From assembly GCF_002086695.1 (NCBI RefSeq), contig NZ_MVIH01000002.1:646406-710405 (forward strand): DNA of 64,000 nucleotides. The letters run 5' to 3'. The position numbers were made by a program, and so were the translations under genes. This DNA comes from Mycolicibacterium rhodesiae. GTDB lineage: Bacteria > Actinomycetota > Actinomycetes > Mycobacteriales > Mycobacteriaceae. Positions within the stretch are counted from its first letter, which is position 1. Each line of letters starts with the position of its first letter. Below are positions 1-8,855 of the stretch, piece after piece. The notes below the pieces were generated by a model. That model was given only the letters and a program-made list of their open reading frames with translations, searched no databases and had not been told where the DNA came from.

Positions 1-2052
1 CAGCAGTCCGCATGTCAGCAGTATCTGAGTGACGAGGGCTTGCTCGTCGAGTGCGCGTGCCGCGGCGAGCGCGTATTGCGCGCGTTGCAAGGAAGTTGGA
101 ACCGATATCCAGACAGCCAGGAGCTCAGCGTTGGCCACCGCCCGTATCCACGTTGCCGGCGCGACATCCTCGTCGCGATACCTCGCGTCGTTGAACACCG
201 CACCGAATCCTGCGACGCCCTCACGAAACCGACCGCGGATGACCCATAGGCGTTGCAGCGCCGAGACGAGTCGCAGAGCCGCCTCGAAGTTCCCGCTGTC
301 GCAGCTCCAAGTGTGCGCGGCGCGCAAGTTGTCCATTTCGATTTCGGCCCATGGGATCAGTGGCGCGCCATCGCCGCCGGAGCGGGCTGCGAGTTCCACT
401 GCAGCTTCGGTGTAGTGGTCCCTGTGACGGTTTCGCACCGTCTCGGCTTCGCCGGACTCGGTAAGCTTCTCGAGTCCGTATTGGCGGACGGTCTCCAGCA
501 GGCGGTATCGCATGTTCCCTTGGACTTCTTCCGCCACCACCAGCGACTTGTCGACAAGCAGACCCAGCAGATCGATGAGCTGAAAGTGTTCGACATCTGC
601 GTCAGCTCCGACCGCGTCGGCGGCGTTCAGATCGAACCCGCCCATGAATGCCGCCAAGCGGCGGAACAGAATTCGTTCGGGATCGGTCAACATGGTGTGC
701 GACCAGTCGATCGATGCTCGCAGCGTCTGCTGACGGCGCACGGCGGTACGCGCTCCACCGGCGAGCAACCGGAAGCTGTGGTGCAGGCCGTCGACGATCT
801 GGGTCAGCGACAGGGTGCGGGTCCGTGCCGCGGCCAACTCGATTGCCAACGGCATGCCATCAAGCCGTCGGCAGATCTCCGCTACTGCCGATGAATTGGC
901 CTCTGAGAGGCCGAAATCTGGCCTGGTACGTCGCGCACGGTCGACGAACAACTCGATCGCCTCACCGTCCACCGACAGCGATGGAACCCGCCAAATCACC
1001 TCGCCGGCGATGCCGAGCGGCTCACGGCTGGTTGCCAGAACTGTGACTTCCTGGCCCACGTCGAGCAGCTCCACCAACAGCTCGGTGCACGCGTCCAGCA
1101 TGTGCTCGCAGTTGTCGAGCACCAGCAGCATCTGGCGATTGCGGACGAACCGCGCGACCGCCTCCCTCGTCGATCGGCCCGGCTGGTCGGCAAGACCCAG
1201 CGTACGGGCCAAAACAATCGGCACGACAAGGGGATTGGTAATCGGAGCCAAGTCGACGAACCAGGTCCCGCCGGTCAAACCCTCGGACAAGTGCTCGGCG
1301 ATGCGCACCGCCAGGCGGGTCTTTCCAACACCACCGGAGCCGGTCAGCGTGACCAACCTATTCTGTTTCAGGACCCGCTCGACATCGTCGATCTGGGAAT
1401 CACGCCCTATGAAACTGGTCAGCTGCGCCGGAAGGTGTCGACCTCCAGCAGCATTGACCGTACGAAGTGCCGGGAAGTCATTACGCAGGCCTGGATGGGA
1501 GAGTTGCACAACCCGTTCGGGCCGTGGCAGATCGCGGAGCTGGTGCACGCCGAGATCGCTCAACCAAGCACCTTCGGGCAACCGGTCAACGACGAGTTGT
1601 TCGGTGGCACCAGATAGGACCGTTTGCCCACCGTGGCCCAGATCGCGCAGGCGCGCGGCCCGGTTGATGGTCGGCCCCATGTAGTTGCCGGTATCGCGGA
1701 GCTGCACTTCCCCGGTGTGCAGCCCGATGCGCAGACGGATGGGCGCCAGTTCGGCGAGTTGCAACTGCAATGCGCACGCGACGGCATCGCTTGCGCGAGC
1801 GAATGCCACGACGAAGCTGTCGCCCTCGCCCTGCTCGACCGGCCGCACACCGCCGTGGGTAGGGACCAGATCGTCGACGGTGCGGTTGAGTTGATCAAGG
1901 GCGGCCGCCATGGATTCGGACTGGGTCTCCCACAGCCGAGTGGAGCCCTCGACGTCGGCAAGCAACAACGTCACGGTTCCGGTTGGCAGCTCCCCCACGA
2001 TCTGCTCGCTCCAGGTCAGCAGCGTCTCCGCCGGTGATTCGATTGCGCTCAT
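1..2052 (-). CDS. Nucleotide cyclase-domain/ATPase regulator, C-terminus cut by window edge
   Basis: The frame is open from the ATG at 2052 down to base 1, giving 684 codons without a stop, so the C-terminus lies outside the window. Residues about 24-150 are a class III cyclase domain: ADVEGST carries metal Asp33, GEGDSF carries metal Asp78, and NRAAR carries Asn130 and Arg134. The two purine-selecting positions are Gln74 and Asn123 instead of Lys and Asp. A NB-ARC-like ATPase follows, with P-loop GSGGVGKT at 238-245 and Walker B LLVLDNCEH near 310, then a helical TPR-like region. The layout matches the mycobacterial Rv0386/Rv1358/Rv2488c group, which usually ends in a LuxR helix-turn-helix; that end is not visible. 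It diverges from the P450 gene across 176 bp. Confidence 0.9.
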   Translation of the reverse strand, partial: MSAIESPAETLLTWSEQIVGELPTGTVTLLLADVEGSTRLWETQSESMAAALDQLNRTVDDLVPTHGGVRPVEQGEGDSFVVAFARASDAVACALQLQLAELAPIRLRIGLHTGEVQLRDTGNYMGPTINRAARLRDLGHGGQTVLSGATEQLVVDRLPEGAWLSDLGVHQLRDLPRPERVVQLSHPGLRNDFPALRTVNAAGGRHLPAQLTSFIGRDSQIDDVERVLKQNRLVTLTGSGGVGKTRLAVRIAEHLSEGLTGGTWFVDLAPITNPLVVPIVLARTLGLADQPGRSTREAVARFVRNRQMLLVLDNCEHMLDACTELLVELLDVGQEVTVLATSREPLGIAGEVIWRVPSLSVDGEAIELFVDRARRTRPDFGLSEANSSAVAEICRRLDGMPLAIELAAARTRTLSLTQIVDGLHHSFRLLAGGARTAVRRQQTLRASIDWSHTMLTDPERILFRRLAAFMGGFDLNAADAVGADADVEHFQLIDLLGLLVDKSLVVAEEVQGNMRYRLLETVRQYGLEKLTESGEAETVRNRHRDHYTEAAVELAARSGGDGAPLIPWAEIEMDNLRAAHTWSCDSGNFEAALRLVSALQRLWVIRGRFREGVAGFGAVFNDARYRDEDVAPATWIRAVANAELLAVWISVPTSLQRAQYALAAARALDEQALVTQILLTCGLL

Positions 2053-2228
2053 GCTAGTCAGCATCCCGGTCCGCCGACTGGCAAATCATCAGCACAAATG
2101 CGGAGAACCCGGGCAACCGTACGCGGATCTACGACCCCCACACGGCGATTTCTGCGCGTACTGGCCGATGCTCCGAACTGACCGCGAGCCGATAGTCGGA
2201 CCAGTACCGACTCCAGGAGACCACCGCC

Positions 2229-3465
2229 ATGACTACCAAACTCGCCCGTTCCGGTGTGAGCGTCTTCGACGCGAACCTGCCGTCGCTGGCCTACGACCAC
2301 CTCGATGATCCCGACCAGGCACACCATGCGATCGCTGTCGCCCGATCGCAGGCACCGATTGCGCTGGGGCCGCATGGGCCCGAGATCTTGAGCTACGAGT
2401 TCGTCCACACCGTGCTGCGCGATCCGCGGTTTGTCACCGCCACTGGCCTCGGGCTGGATGCACAGGGAATCACTGACGGGCCGCTATGGGACCGCGCGAC
2501 CCAGAACATCCTCAGCATCGACGGCGTCGAACATCATCGATTGCGCCGCCTCGTGTCCAAAGCGCTCGCACCGCGGGGAGCCGAACGGCTGCGCGCCCTG
2601 ATCACCGCCACCATCACCGAAATCGTCGAGCCACTCACTCACGTCGGACGTTGCGATGCCGTCAGCGATATCGCCCGGGGGTATCCGACGCCGATCATCT
2701 GTGCGCTGCTCGGTGCGCCCCGAGAGGACTGGGCTTTGTTCTCGGACTGGACGGATGACATCAAAAAGCTGTTCGACTGGAATCTCGCCACAGACGGACC
2801 GACCATCTTGGCGGCCTGGCGGGACCTCGACGCCTATCTCGAAGACATGGTGGCCCAGCGCAAGCACCGGCTGACCGACGACCTGATCTCAGATCTCATC
2901 CGGGCAGAGGACGATGGCGACCGCCTCACCCACGGCGAGCTGCTGATGCTGGCCGCCGCGCTCTTGGTCGCAGGCACGGACACCACCCGCAACCAGTTGG
3001 CCGCGGCACTTCACGCGCTCTGCGCTCAGCCGGATCAGTGGGCATTGCTTGCTGAGCGCCCGGACCTAGCGCCGAGTGCGGTGCACGAGGTAATGCGTTA
3101 CTACCCAATCGTTCTGGCCACCATCCGGAGGGCCGCCGAGGACGTCGATCTGGGCGGCATCGTCATCCCTGCCGGGACTCTCGTCGTTGCCAACACCGCC
3201 GCCGCCAATCGCGGACCCAGAGGTTTATGCCGACCCGCATCGACTGGACATCATCCGCGAGGGCTCACCGGCGATGCTGACGTTCGGCGGTGGGGTTCAC
3301 TACTGCCTGGGCGCACATCTGGCGCGGCTGGAGTTGACCGAGGCACTGCGCGTGGTCACCCGCCGCATGCCTGATCCCGCGCACAGTGCACCGGCTCGGT
3401 GGAATGTGCTGTCTGGCATCACCGGACCCGCCGAATTGCCCATCGAATTCACCGCCGGGCACTGA
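2229..3465 (+). pseudogene. Cytochrome P450, broken by a +1 frameshift
   Basis: Two adjoining frames together encode one complete bacterial P450 of about 411 residues. The first frame starts at ATG 2229 behind AGGAGA and carries the I-helix AGTDTT (residues 248-253) and the ExxR pair E287/R290. At codon 328 the frame breaks. Removing one G from the GG at 3213-3214 restores NRDPEVYADPHRLD and leads straight into the haem motif FGGGVHYCLGAHLARLE near 3277, ending at the TGA at 3463-3465. As written, the first frame runs to 3374 without the haem cysteine, so the product would be inactive. The rest looks under normal coding constraint, so this is either a very recent mutation or a base-call error. 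Substrate unknown. Confidence 0.9.
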
Positions 3466-3520
3466 ATTGTCCAGGCGCTGGGCGGCGCGAACGGGCAGAT
3501 CAGGGGTGCCGAGCGGGCGC

Positions 3521-6061
3521 TCAGTCCAACCGGCCGACGTCGACCACCCGCAATACGGGGGCACCCGCCTCGTCCGAGGCTTCCACGTCCACCTCGACCT
3601 CGATGCCCCAGTCGTGGTCGCCGGCCGGGTCGTCGAGGATCTGCCGCACCCGCCACACGTCGAGTCCTCGGTCGATGATCAGAAGTGCCGGTCCGCGGGC
3701 GTCGGCGCCGGTGCCCACGTCGCTGTGCTCGTCGAAGTAGTCGTCCCCGACCTCGTGCCAGCGCTGCGCGGACCATCCCGAACCGGCGTCCAGTCCGCCC
3801 AGCTCATCCCAGCGGCGCCGGGCGAACAGCTCCACCCGCCGGAACAGGGCGTTACGGACCATCGCGGTGAAGGCCCGCACATTGCCGGTCACCGGCCGCG
3901 GACGCATCGGCACCGCGACCGGGACGTCGTGCGGTTGGTCGGGACTGGTGAGCTCCTCCCATTCGTCCAGCAGGCTGGAGTCGACCTGGCGCACCAGTTC
4001 GCCAAGCCACTCGACGATGTCGGTGAATTCCTCGGTTCGCGCCGCGGTCGGCACCGAGGAGCGCAGCGCCTTGAACGCGTCGGACAGATAACGCAGTACT
4101 GCGCCCTCGGACCGGGTCAGTCCGTAGACACTGACGAACTCGCGGAAGGTGAACGCCCGCTCCCACATCTCGCGGACAACGGATTTCGGCGACAGCCGGG
4201 CGTCCGCGGCCCAGGGGTTGGTGTGCAGGTACACCTCGAAGGTGTGTCCGAGGAGCTCCTCGAGCGGTTTGGGATAGCTGACGTCGTCGAGCAGTTCGAT
4301 CCGCTCGTCGTACTCGATGCCGTCGGCTTTCATCGCCGCCACGGCCTCGCCCCTGGCCTTGTTCAACTGCGCAGCCAGAATCTGGCGGGGATCTTCCAAC
4401 GTTGCTTCGACCACCGAAACAACATCCAGCGCAAAGGTTTCCGAATCCGGATCGAGGACGCCGACCGCGGCCAGCGCGAACGTCGACAACGGCTGATTGA
4501 GGGCGAAGTCGGGCGGCAGGTCGACGGTCAGCCGGTAGCGGCGGCCGTCGGCCTGTGGTTCGTCGAGCCGTTCGAGGACCCCGGCCTGCAGCAACGAGCG
4601 GGCGATGCCGACGGCTTCCCGGATGTGCTGTAACTGGCGCTTGCGGGGCTCGTGATTGTCGGTGAGTAGTCGCCGCATTGCGACGAACGGGTCACCGGGA
4701 CGGTCCACCACGTCGAGGATCATCGCCGTGGACACGCGCATGTTGCTGGTCAGGGGCTCCGGGGTGGCTTCGACCAGCCGCGTCATGGTGGCCTCGCTCC
4801 ACGGCACCGTGCCTTCGGGTACTTTGCGGCGCACGAGTTTTCGCCGTTTCTTCGGATCGTCGGCGACCTTGGCGAACTGTTTGAGGTTCTCGACTTCGTG
4901 GTCGGGCGCCTGCACGACGACGGTGCCGGCCGTGTCGTAACCGGCCCGGCCGGCGCGACCGGCGATCTGATGGAACTCGCGGGCATTGAGCAGCCGGGTC
5001 CGGGTCCCGTCGTACTTCGACAGAGCCGAGAAGACGACCGTCCGGATCGGCACGTTGATGCCGACCCCCAAAGTGTCGGTGCCGCAGATGACTTTGAGCA
5101 GGCCTGCTTGCGCAAGCTGTTCCACCAGCCGCCGGTACTTGGGCAGCATCCCGGCATGGTGGACGCCGATGCCGTGTCGAACCAGTCGTGACAGCGTCGA
5201 GCCGAACGCGGTCGAGAATCGAAAGCTGCCGATGTGCTCGGCGATCGCTGCCTTCTCCTCCTTGGTGCTGACGTTGACACTCATCAGCGCCTGGGCGCGT
5301 TCCAACGCGGACGCCTGGGTGAAGTGCACGATGTAGATCGGCGCCTGTTTGGTCTGCAGCAGTTCGGTGATCGTTTCGTGCATGGGCGTGGTCGCATACG
5401 AGTAGAACAGCGGTACGGGACGCTGGGCGCCGGCGACGAGGGCGGTCGGCCTACCGGTGCGACGGGTGAGGTCCTTGCGCAGAAAGCTGACGTCGCCGAG
5501 CGTGGCCGACATCAACAGGAACTGGGCATGCGGCAACTCCAGAAGCGGTACCTGCCAGGCCCAGCCGCGGTCGGGGTCGCCGTAGAAATGGAACTCGTCC
5601 ATCACGACCACGCCGATGTCGGCGTCCGCTCCTTCGCGAAGCGCGATGTTGGCCAGGATTTCCGCGGTGCAGGCGATGATCGGGGCGCTCGCGTTGACCG
5701 CGGCGTCGCCGGTGAGCATGCCCACGTTTGCGGCACCGAACGTCGCGCACAGCGCGAAGAACTTCTCGCTGACCAGAGCTTTGATCGGTGCCGTGTAGTA
5801 GCTTCGCCGCTCTGCGGCCACGGCCGCGTACAGCGCCCCGGTGGCCACCAGGGACTTCCCGGAGCCCGTCGGTGTCGCCAGAACGACGTTGGCGCCGCTG
5901 ACCAATTCGATCAGCGCTTCCTCCTGCGCCGGGTACAGCGGGGTGCCGTTGGCTTCGGCCCAGCCGGCGAAGGTGGTGAACAGCCGGTCCGGGTCGGAGC
6001 CCAGCGCGCGAACTGCGGACAGATCGGCGGGGTCGTCGAGGAGGGGAGTGGAAGCAGTCAT
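3521..6061 (-). CDS. Ski2-like DEAD/DEAH helicase with DUF3516-type C-terminus
   Basis: An 846-residue superfamily 2 helicase. The helicase core is in the first ~430 residues: Walker A TPTGSGKS at 63-70, motif II MDEFH near 150, motif III MSATLGD, and motif VI QIAGRAGRAGYD. The remaining ~400 residues match the general layout of actinobacterial helicases annotated with DUF3516; I infer this from architecture and composition, not from a search. It should unwind RNA or DNA using ATP, but no substrate can be read from the sequence. It is shorter than the other mycobacterial Ski2-like protein HelY and is not next to any exosome or Tat gene. It is monocistronic, followed 55 bp later by the convergent P450. 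Confidence 0.85.
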   Translation of the reverse strand: MTASTPLLDDPADLSAVRALGSDPDRLFTTFAGWAEANGTPLYPAQEEALIELVSGANVVLATPTGSGKSLVATGALYAAVAAERRSYYTAPIKALVSEKFFALCATFGAANVGMLTGDAAVNASAPIIACTAEILANIALREGADADIGVVVMDEFHFYGDPDRGWAWQVPLLELPHAQFLLMSATLGDVSFLRKDLTRRTGRPTALVAGAQRPVPLFYSYATTPMHETITELLQTKQAPIYIVHFTQASALERAQALMSVNVSTKEEKAAIAEHIGSFRFSTAFGSTLSRLVRHGIGVHHAGMLPKYRRLVEQLAQAGLLKVICGTDTLGVGINVPIRTVVFSALSKYDGTRTRLLNAREFHQIAGRAGRAGYDTAGTVVVQAPDHEVENLKQFAKVADDPKKRRKLVRRKVPEGTVPWSEATMTRLVEATPEPLTSNMRVSTAMILDVVDRPGDPFVAMRRLLTDNHEPRKRQLQHIREAVGIARSLLQAGVLERLDEPQADGRRYRLTVDLPPDFALNQPLSTFALAAVGVLDPDSETFALDVVSVVEATLEDPRQILAAQLNKARGEAVAAMKADGIEYDERIELLDDVSYPKPLEELLGHTFEVYLHTNPWAADARLSPKSVVREMWERAFTFREFVSVYGLTRSEGAVLRYLSDAFKALRSSVPTAARTEEFTDIVEWLGELVRQVDSSLLDEWEELTSPDQPHDVPVAVPMRPRPVTGNVRAFTAMVRNALFRRVELFARRRWDELGGLDAGSGWSAQRWHEVGDDYFDEHSDVGTGADARGPALLIIDRGLDVWRVRQILDDPAGDHDWGIEVEVDVEASDEAGAPVLRVVDVGRLD

Positions 6062-6120
6062 CGGGATACTGGCACAGCCTAGTCAGGCTGCGCCGACCTG
6101 GTCGGATGCAGGCCGGGCTT

Positions 6121-6137
6121 CGTTCCGTGGTGGAACG
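6121..6137. other. Short perfect inverted repeat, CGTTCC-5-GGAACG
   Basis: Six-base perfect arms (6121-6126 and 6132-6137) lie between the stop of the molybdoenzyme gene (6141) and the start of the helicase gene (6061), both on the minus strand. It could be a weak terminator hairpin or an operator in the helicase promoter. There is no U-tract. Confidence 0.3.
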
Positions 6138-6140
6138 TGG

Positions 6141-7223
6141 TCAGGGATTGTCGCCAACTGAGATCGGATGGGCGAGAACCGATTCGTGCATGTAGCCCAA
6201 CTCGTTCCAGGGGGTGGAATCTGGCTGAACGCGCCCCCGGTCGTCGGCGGCGCGCACGCGTAGGACGTGCTCGCCCGGTTGGGCGTCCCAGCGGAGTTGC
6301 CACCGGGCCCACACGCCAGGTTCGCCACTGGAGGTGATGGTGGCGCTCTGCCAGGCATGATCGTCGATCCGATAGTCGACGGAGGTGACCCGAGCCTCAC
6401 CGGCGAACGCCCGGCCGCGGATGATCTGCGGGCCAGGGCACAGGCGTGCCGGCCAAGGCAGTTCGACCAGGCTGGACAGCGCAGGTTCGGTGATGGCGGG
6501 GCCCCGAGCCTGGTCGCCTGCGGCGGGGTAGCCCGGCCCGATCATCACGTAATCGATGGTGTTCCAAGGCACTTCGACATGCTGCGTGGCGACGTCGATA
6601 CGGCCGAGCCACTTGATGCTGGCGGCGCCGAGCCACCCCGATACGACCAATCGCGCCGGGAAGCCGTGGTCAGGTGGCAACTCTTCGCCGTTCATCGCCC
6701 ACGCGACGATGGTGTCGTCGGCGAGGGCTTTGGCCAACGGTAATGGGCGCCTGGCCCGGATCGCATCGAGCGATTCGGGCACGACTTCGCTGGCATCGGC
6801 CGTGATACCGGCCGACTCCAGCAGGTCGCGCAACCGGACGCCGGTCCATTCGGCGGTGCCGATTGCGGTACGCCCCCACTGGGTGCCTTCGAAGGTTTGG
6901 CCGACCTCGAGCCCGAACTGCACCCGCCGGTTGCCCGCGCACTCAATGGTGCGCACGATGGACGTCAGCGGGAAATTTGTGCGCAGATCGTTGTAACCGA
7001 GCGAAACGGCTTGCCGCACACCGTCACCAGTGATCTGCAACTTCCAGTCGGCGGCATCGATGACTGGTGTGTCGGCGTGGCTGCGCACGAAAAATCGATC
7101 GGTGCCGACGATGTCGCCGAACATCCGATCGGGGCGGGTGCCGTAGTCCAGCCCCGAGCCGGTGTCTTCCATCAGATCCGGCGGCGTTGGCTTGACGAGC
7201 CCGTGTCGATCAACGTTTGGCAT
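6141..7223 (-). CDS. Sulfite-oxidase-family molybdopterin oxidoreductase
   Basis: A 360-residue protein with the two-domain layout of the sulfite oxidase family. The N-terminal molybdopterin-binding domain contains TIECAGNRR; its Cys95 corresponds to the cysteine that ligates molybdenum. A C-terminal Mo-co dimerisation domain of immunoglobulin fold follows (GWLGAASIKWLGRIDV onward). There is no cytochrome b5 domain and no Tat or Sec signal at the N-terminus, so it looks cytoplasmic, unlike exported YedY. The electron acceptor and substrate cannot be told from sequence. It starts at ATG 7223 and is probably transcribed alone or after the MFS gene, whose stop lies 48 bp upstream. Confidence 0.88.
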   Translation of the reverse strand: MPNVDRHGLVKPTPPDLMEDTGSGLDYGTRPDRMFGDIVGTDRFFVRSHADTPVIDAADWKLQITGDGVRQAVSLGYNDLRTNFPLTSIVRTIECAGNRRVQFGLEVGQTFEGTQWGRTAIGTAEWTGVRLRDLLESAGITADASEVVPESLDAIRARRPLPLAKALADDTIVAWAMNGEELPPDHGFPARLVVSGWLGAASIKWLGRIDVATQHVEVPWNTIDYVMIGPGYPAAGDQARGPAITEPALSSLVELPWPARLCPGPQIIRGRAFAGEARVTSVDYRIDDHAWQSATITSSGEPGVWARWQLRWDAQPGEHVLRVRAADDRGRVQPDSTPWNELGYMHESVLAHPISVGDNP

Positions 7224-7271
7224 CGACCCATTATCCCGCGTGCGCGACCGGGCTCACCATGAACGCCCGGC

Positions 7272-8648
7272 TCAGGCGGTCGCCTTCTCGTAGGCGACGG
7301 GGGGAGGTGCGTCGTCGGTACCCGGCATGGCGGTGCCGTTGAGCGGACAGCGGGTGGTCTCGGGCACCTTGATCAGGGCGAGCGCGCCGATCACGCAGGC
7401 GCCCATCATGTAGTACGCAGGGATCAGGGCATCGCCGGTGCGGGTGGTGAGCCAGTCGTTGACCGCCGGCGCGGTGCCGCCGAACAGGGATGTCGAGACG
7501 TTGTAGGCAATGGCGAAACCGGCATAGCGTACCTGCGTCGGAAACATGGCGGGAAAGGTCGCCGAAATCGTGGCCAGCTGCGGCACATACAGCAATCCGA
7601 GCACGGCGAACCCGATGACGGCTCCAGCCAAGCCGGTGCCCATCAGCAGGAACATCGGCAAGCCTGCCACGAACAGCCCGATCAACGAGAACCACCACAG
7701 CGGCTTGCGGCCCACCCGATCCGAGAGCAGACCGGCGAACGGGACGAAGACCATCATTGACAACATCCCGATGATCGGCACCAACAGCGACTGGTCGGCA
7801 GACAGACCGATCTCGTTCTCCAGATAGGTCGGCATGTAGGTCAGCAGCGTGTAGTTGACGACGTTCAGTGCGACGACCATGCCGCCCAGCTGCAGGATCG
7901 GCCGCCAGTACCCGGTGATGAGGTCGCGGAATTGGGTCGTCGTCTGGTCTTCGGTATCGCCGTGGGCTTCGAGTTCCCGGAACACCGGTGTGTCTTCCAG
8001 CCGAGACCGCAGGTAGACCCCGATCAAGCCGAGTGGCGCTGCGACGAGAAACGGAAGCCGCCATCCCCACGCCTGCATCTGGTCGTCGCCAAGCACCAGC
8101 GAGCAGCCCAGCATCAGTAGAGCGCCGAAGGAGAACCCGGCCAGGGTGCCGAACTCGAGGAAGCTGCCCAACACGCCGCGACGACGGCTCGGCGCGTATT
8201 CGGCCATGAACGTGGCCGCACCGCCGTACTCACCGCCCGTGGAGAACCCTTGGATCATCCGCAGCAGGACCAGCAGAAGCGGGGCCCAGATGCCGATCGT
8301 GGCGTACGTCGGGACCAGGCCGACCAAGAACGTCGCGCTGGCCATGAGCAGAATGGTGATGGCCAGCACAGCTTTTCGACCCAGACGGTCGCCGAGCGGT
8401 CCCCATACGAATCCGCCGAGCGGCCTGACCAGGAACGACACCGCGAATGTCATGAGCGCCAGCAGCGTTGCCTGTTCGGTGTCTCCGGGGAAAATCGCCG
8501 CCGAGATGTAGGTGACGCCATAGGCGTAGATACCGTAGTCGAACCATTCCGTCGCGTTGCCGATGGCCGAGGCGGCGATGGCTTTCTTCAAAACGCCAGG
8601 CGAGGGTTCCTTGTCGACGACCGGTGGTCGATGTTCTCCGGCGTCCAC
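7272..8648 (-). CDS. MFS metabolite:H+ symporter (ProP/ShiA-like)
   Basis: A 458-residue, 12-helix major facilitator of the metabolite:H+ symporter family. Visible signatures are the N-terminal IGNATEWFDYGIY, the loop 2-3 motif GDRLGRK, and GFSTGGEYGG in helix 4, which is typical of ProP, ShiA and KgtP relatives. Likely substrates are small zwitterions or organic acids (proline/betaine, shikimate, dicarboxylates); the sequence does not decide. The start is GTG 8648, preceded by a strong AAGGAGGG site about 7 bases upstream. It lies downstream of the ThrE-like gene on the same strand, separated by 207 bp that includes a large inverted repeat, so it probably has its own promoter. Confidence 0.88.
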   Translation of the reverse strand: MDAGEHRPPVVDKEPSPGVLKKAIAASAIGNATEWFDYGIYAYGVTYISAAIFPGDTEQATLLALMTFAVSFLVRPLGGFVWGPLGDRLGRKAVLAITILLMASATFLVGLVPTYATIGIWAPLLLVLLRMIQGFSTGGEYGGAATFMAEYAPSRRRGVLGSFLEFGTLAGFSFGALLMLGCSLVLGDDQMQAWGWRLPFLVAAPLGLIGVYLRSRLEDTPVFRELEAHGDTEDQTTTQFRDLITGYWRPILQLGGMVVALNVVNYTLLTYMPTYLENEIGLSADQSLLVPIIGMLSMMVFVPFAGLLSDRVGRKPLWWFSLIGLFVAGLPMFLLMGTGLAGAVIGFAVLGLLYVPQLATISATFPAMFPTQVRYAGFAIAYNVSTSLFGGTAPAVNDWLTTRTGDALIPAYYMMGACVIGALALIKVPETTRCPLNGTAMPGTDDAPPPVAYEKATA

Positions 8649-8781
8649 AGGGAGCCCTCCTTCGGATAGCTGATCGGTGCGGCGGGGCCGCCCACAGCGC
8701 GTTCCCAGTTGCCTGGTGGTCGAAACCCAGAGTAGGAAAGAAACTCTCGAGTAGTTGTTGACGACCGTCTACTGTTGCTCG

Positions 8782-8826
8782 GCGGCAACTATTGCTCGGC
8801 GGGTGGGGGCGGGCAATAGTTGCCGC
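8782..8826 (-). terminator. 14-bp perfect inverted repeat after the ThrE-like gene
   Basis: Arms GCGGCAACTATTGC (8782-8795) and its exact complement (8813-8826) enclose a 17-base G-rich loop. It begins 30 bases beyond the stop of the minus-strand exporter gene and about 130 bases before the MFS start. There is no T-tract after the stem, so it fits a U-less mycobacterial terminator or a regulator operator equally. An 11-base direct repeat, TTGCTCGGCGG (8775-8785, 8793-8803), overlaps it. Confidence 0.5.
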
Positions 8827-8855
8827 GTTGTGCGACCGCTCGTCGGCAGACTGCG

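Noticed and set aside
253..894. 213-codon plus-strand frame
   Set aside because: Antisense to the cyclase/ATPase gene, whose frame is open across the whole region and carries P-loop and cyclase motifs.
3521..6061. Many plus-strand frames inside the helicase gene (for example 5234-6082)
   Set aside because: All are shadows of the 846-residue helicase frame with intact motifs.
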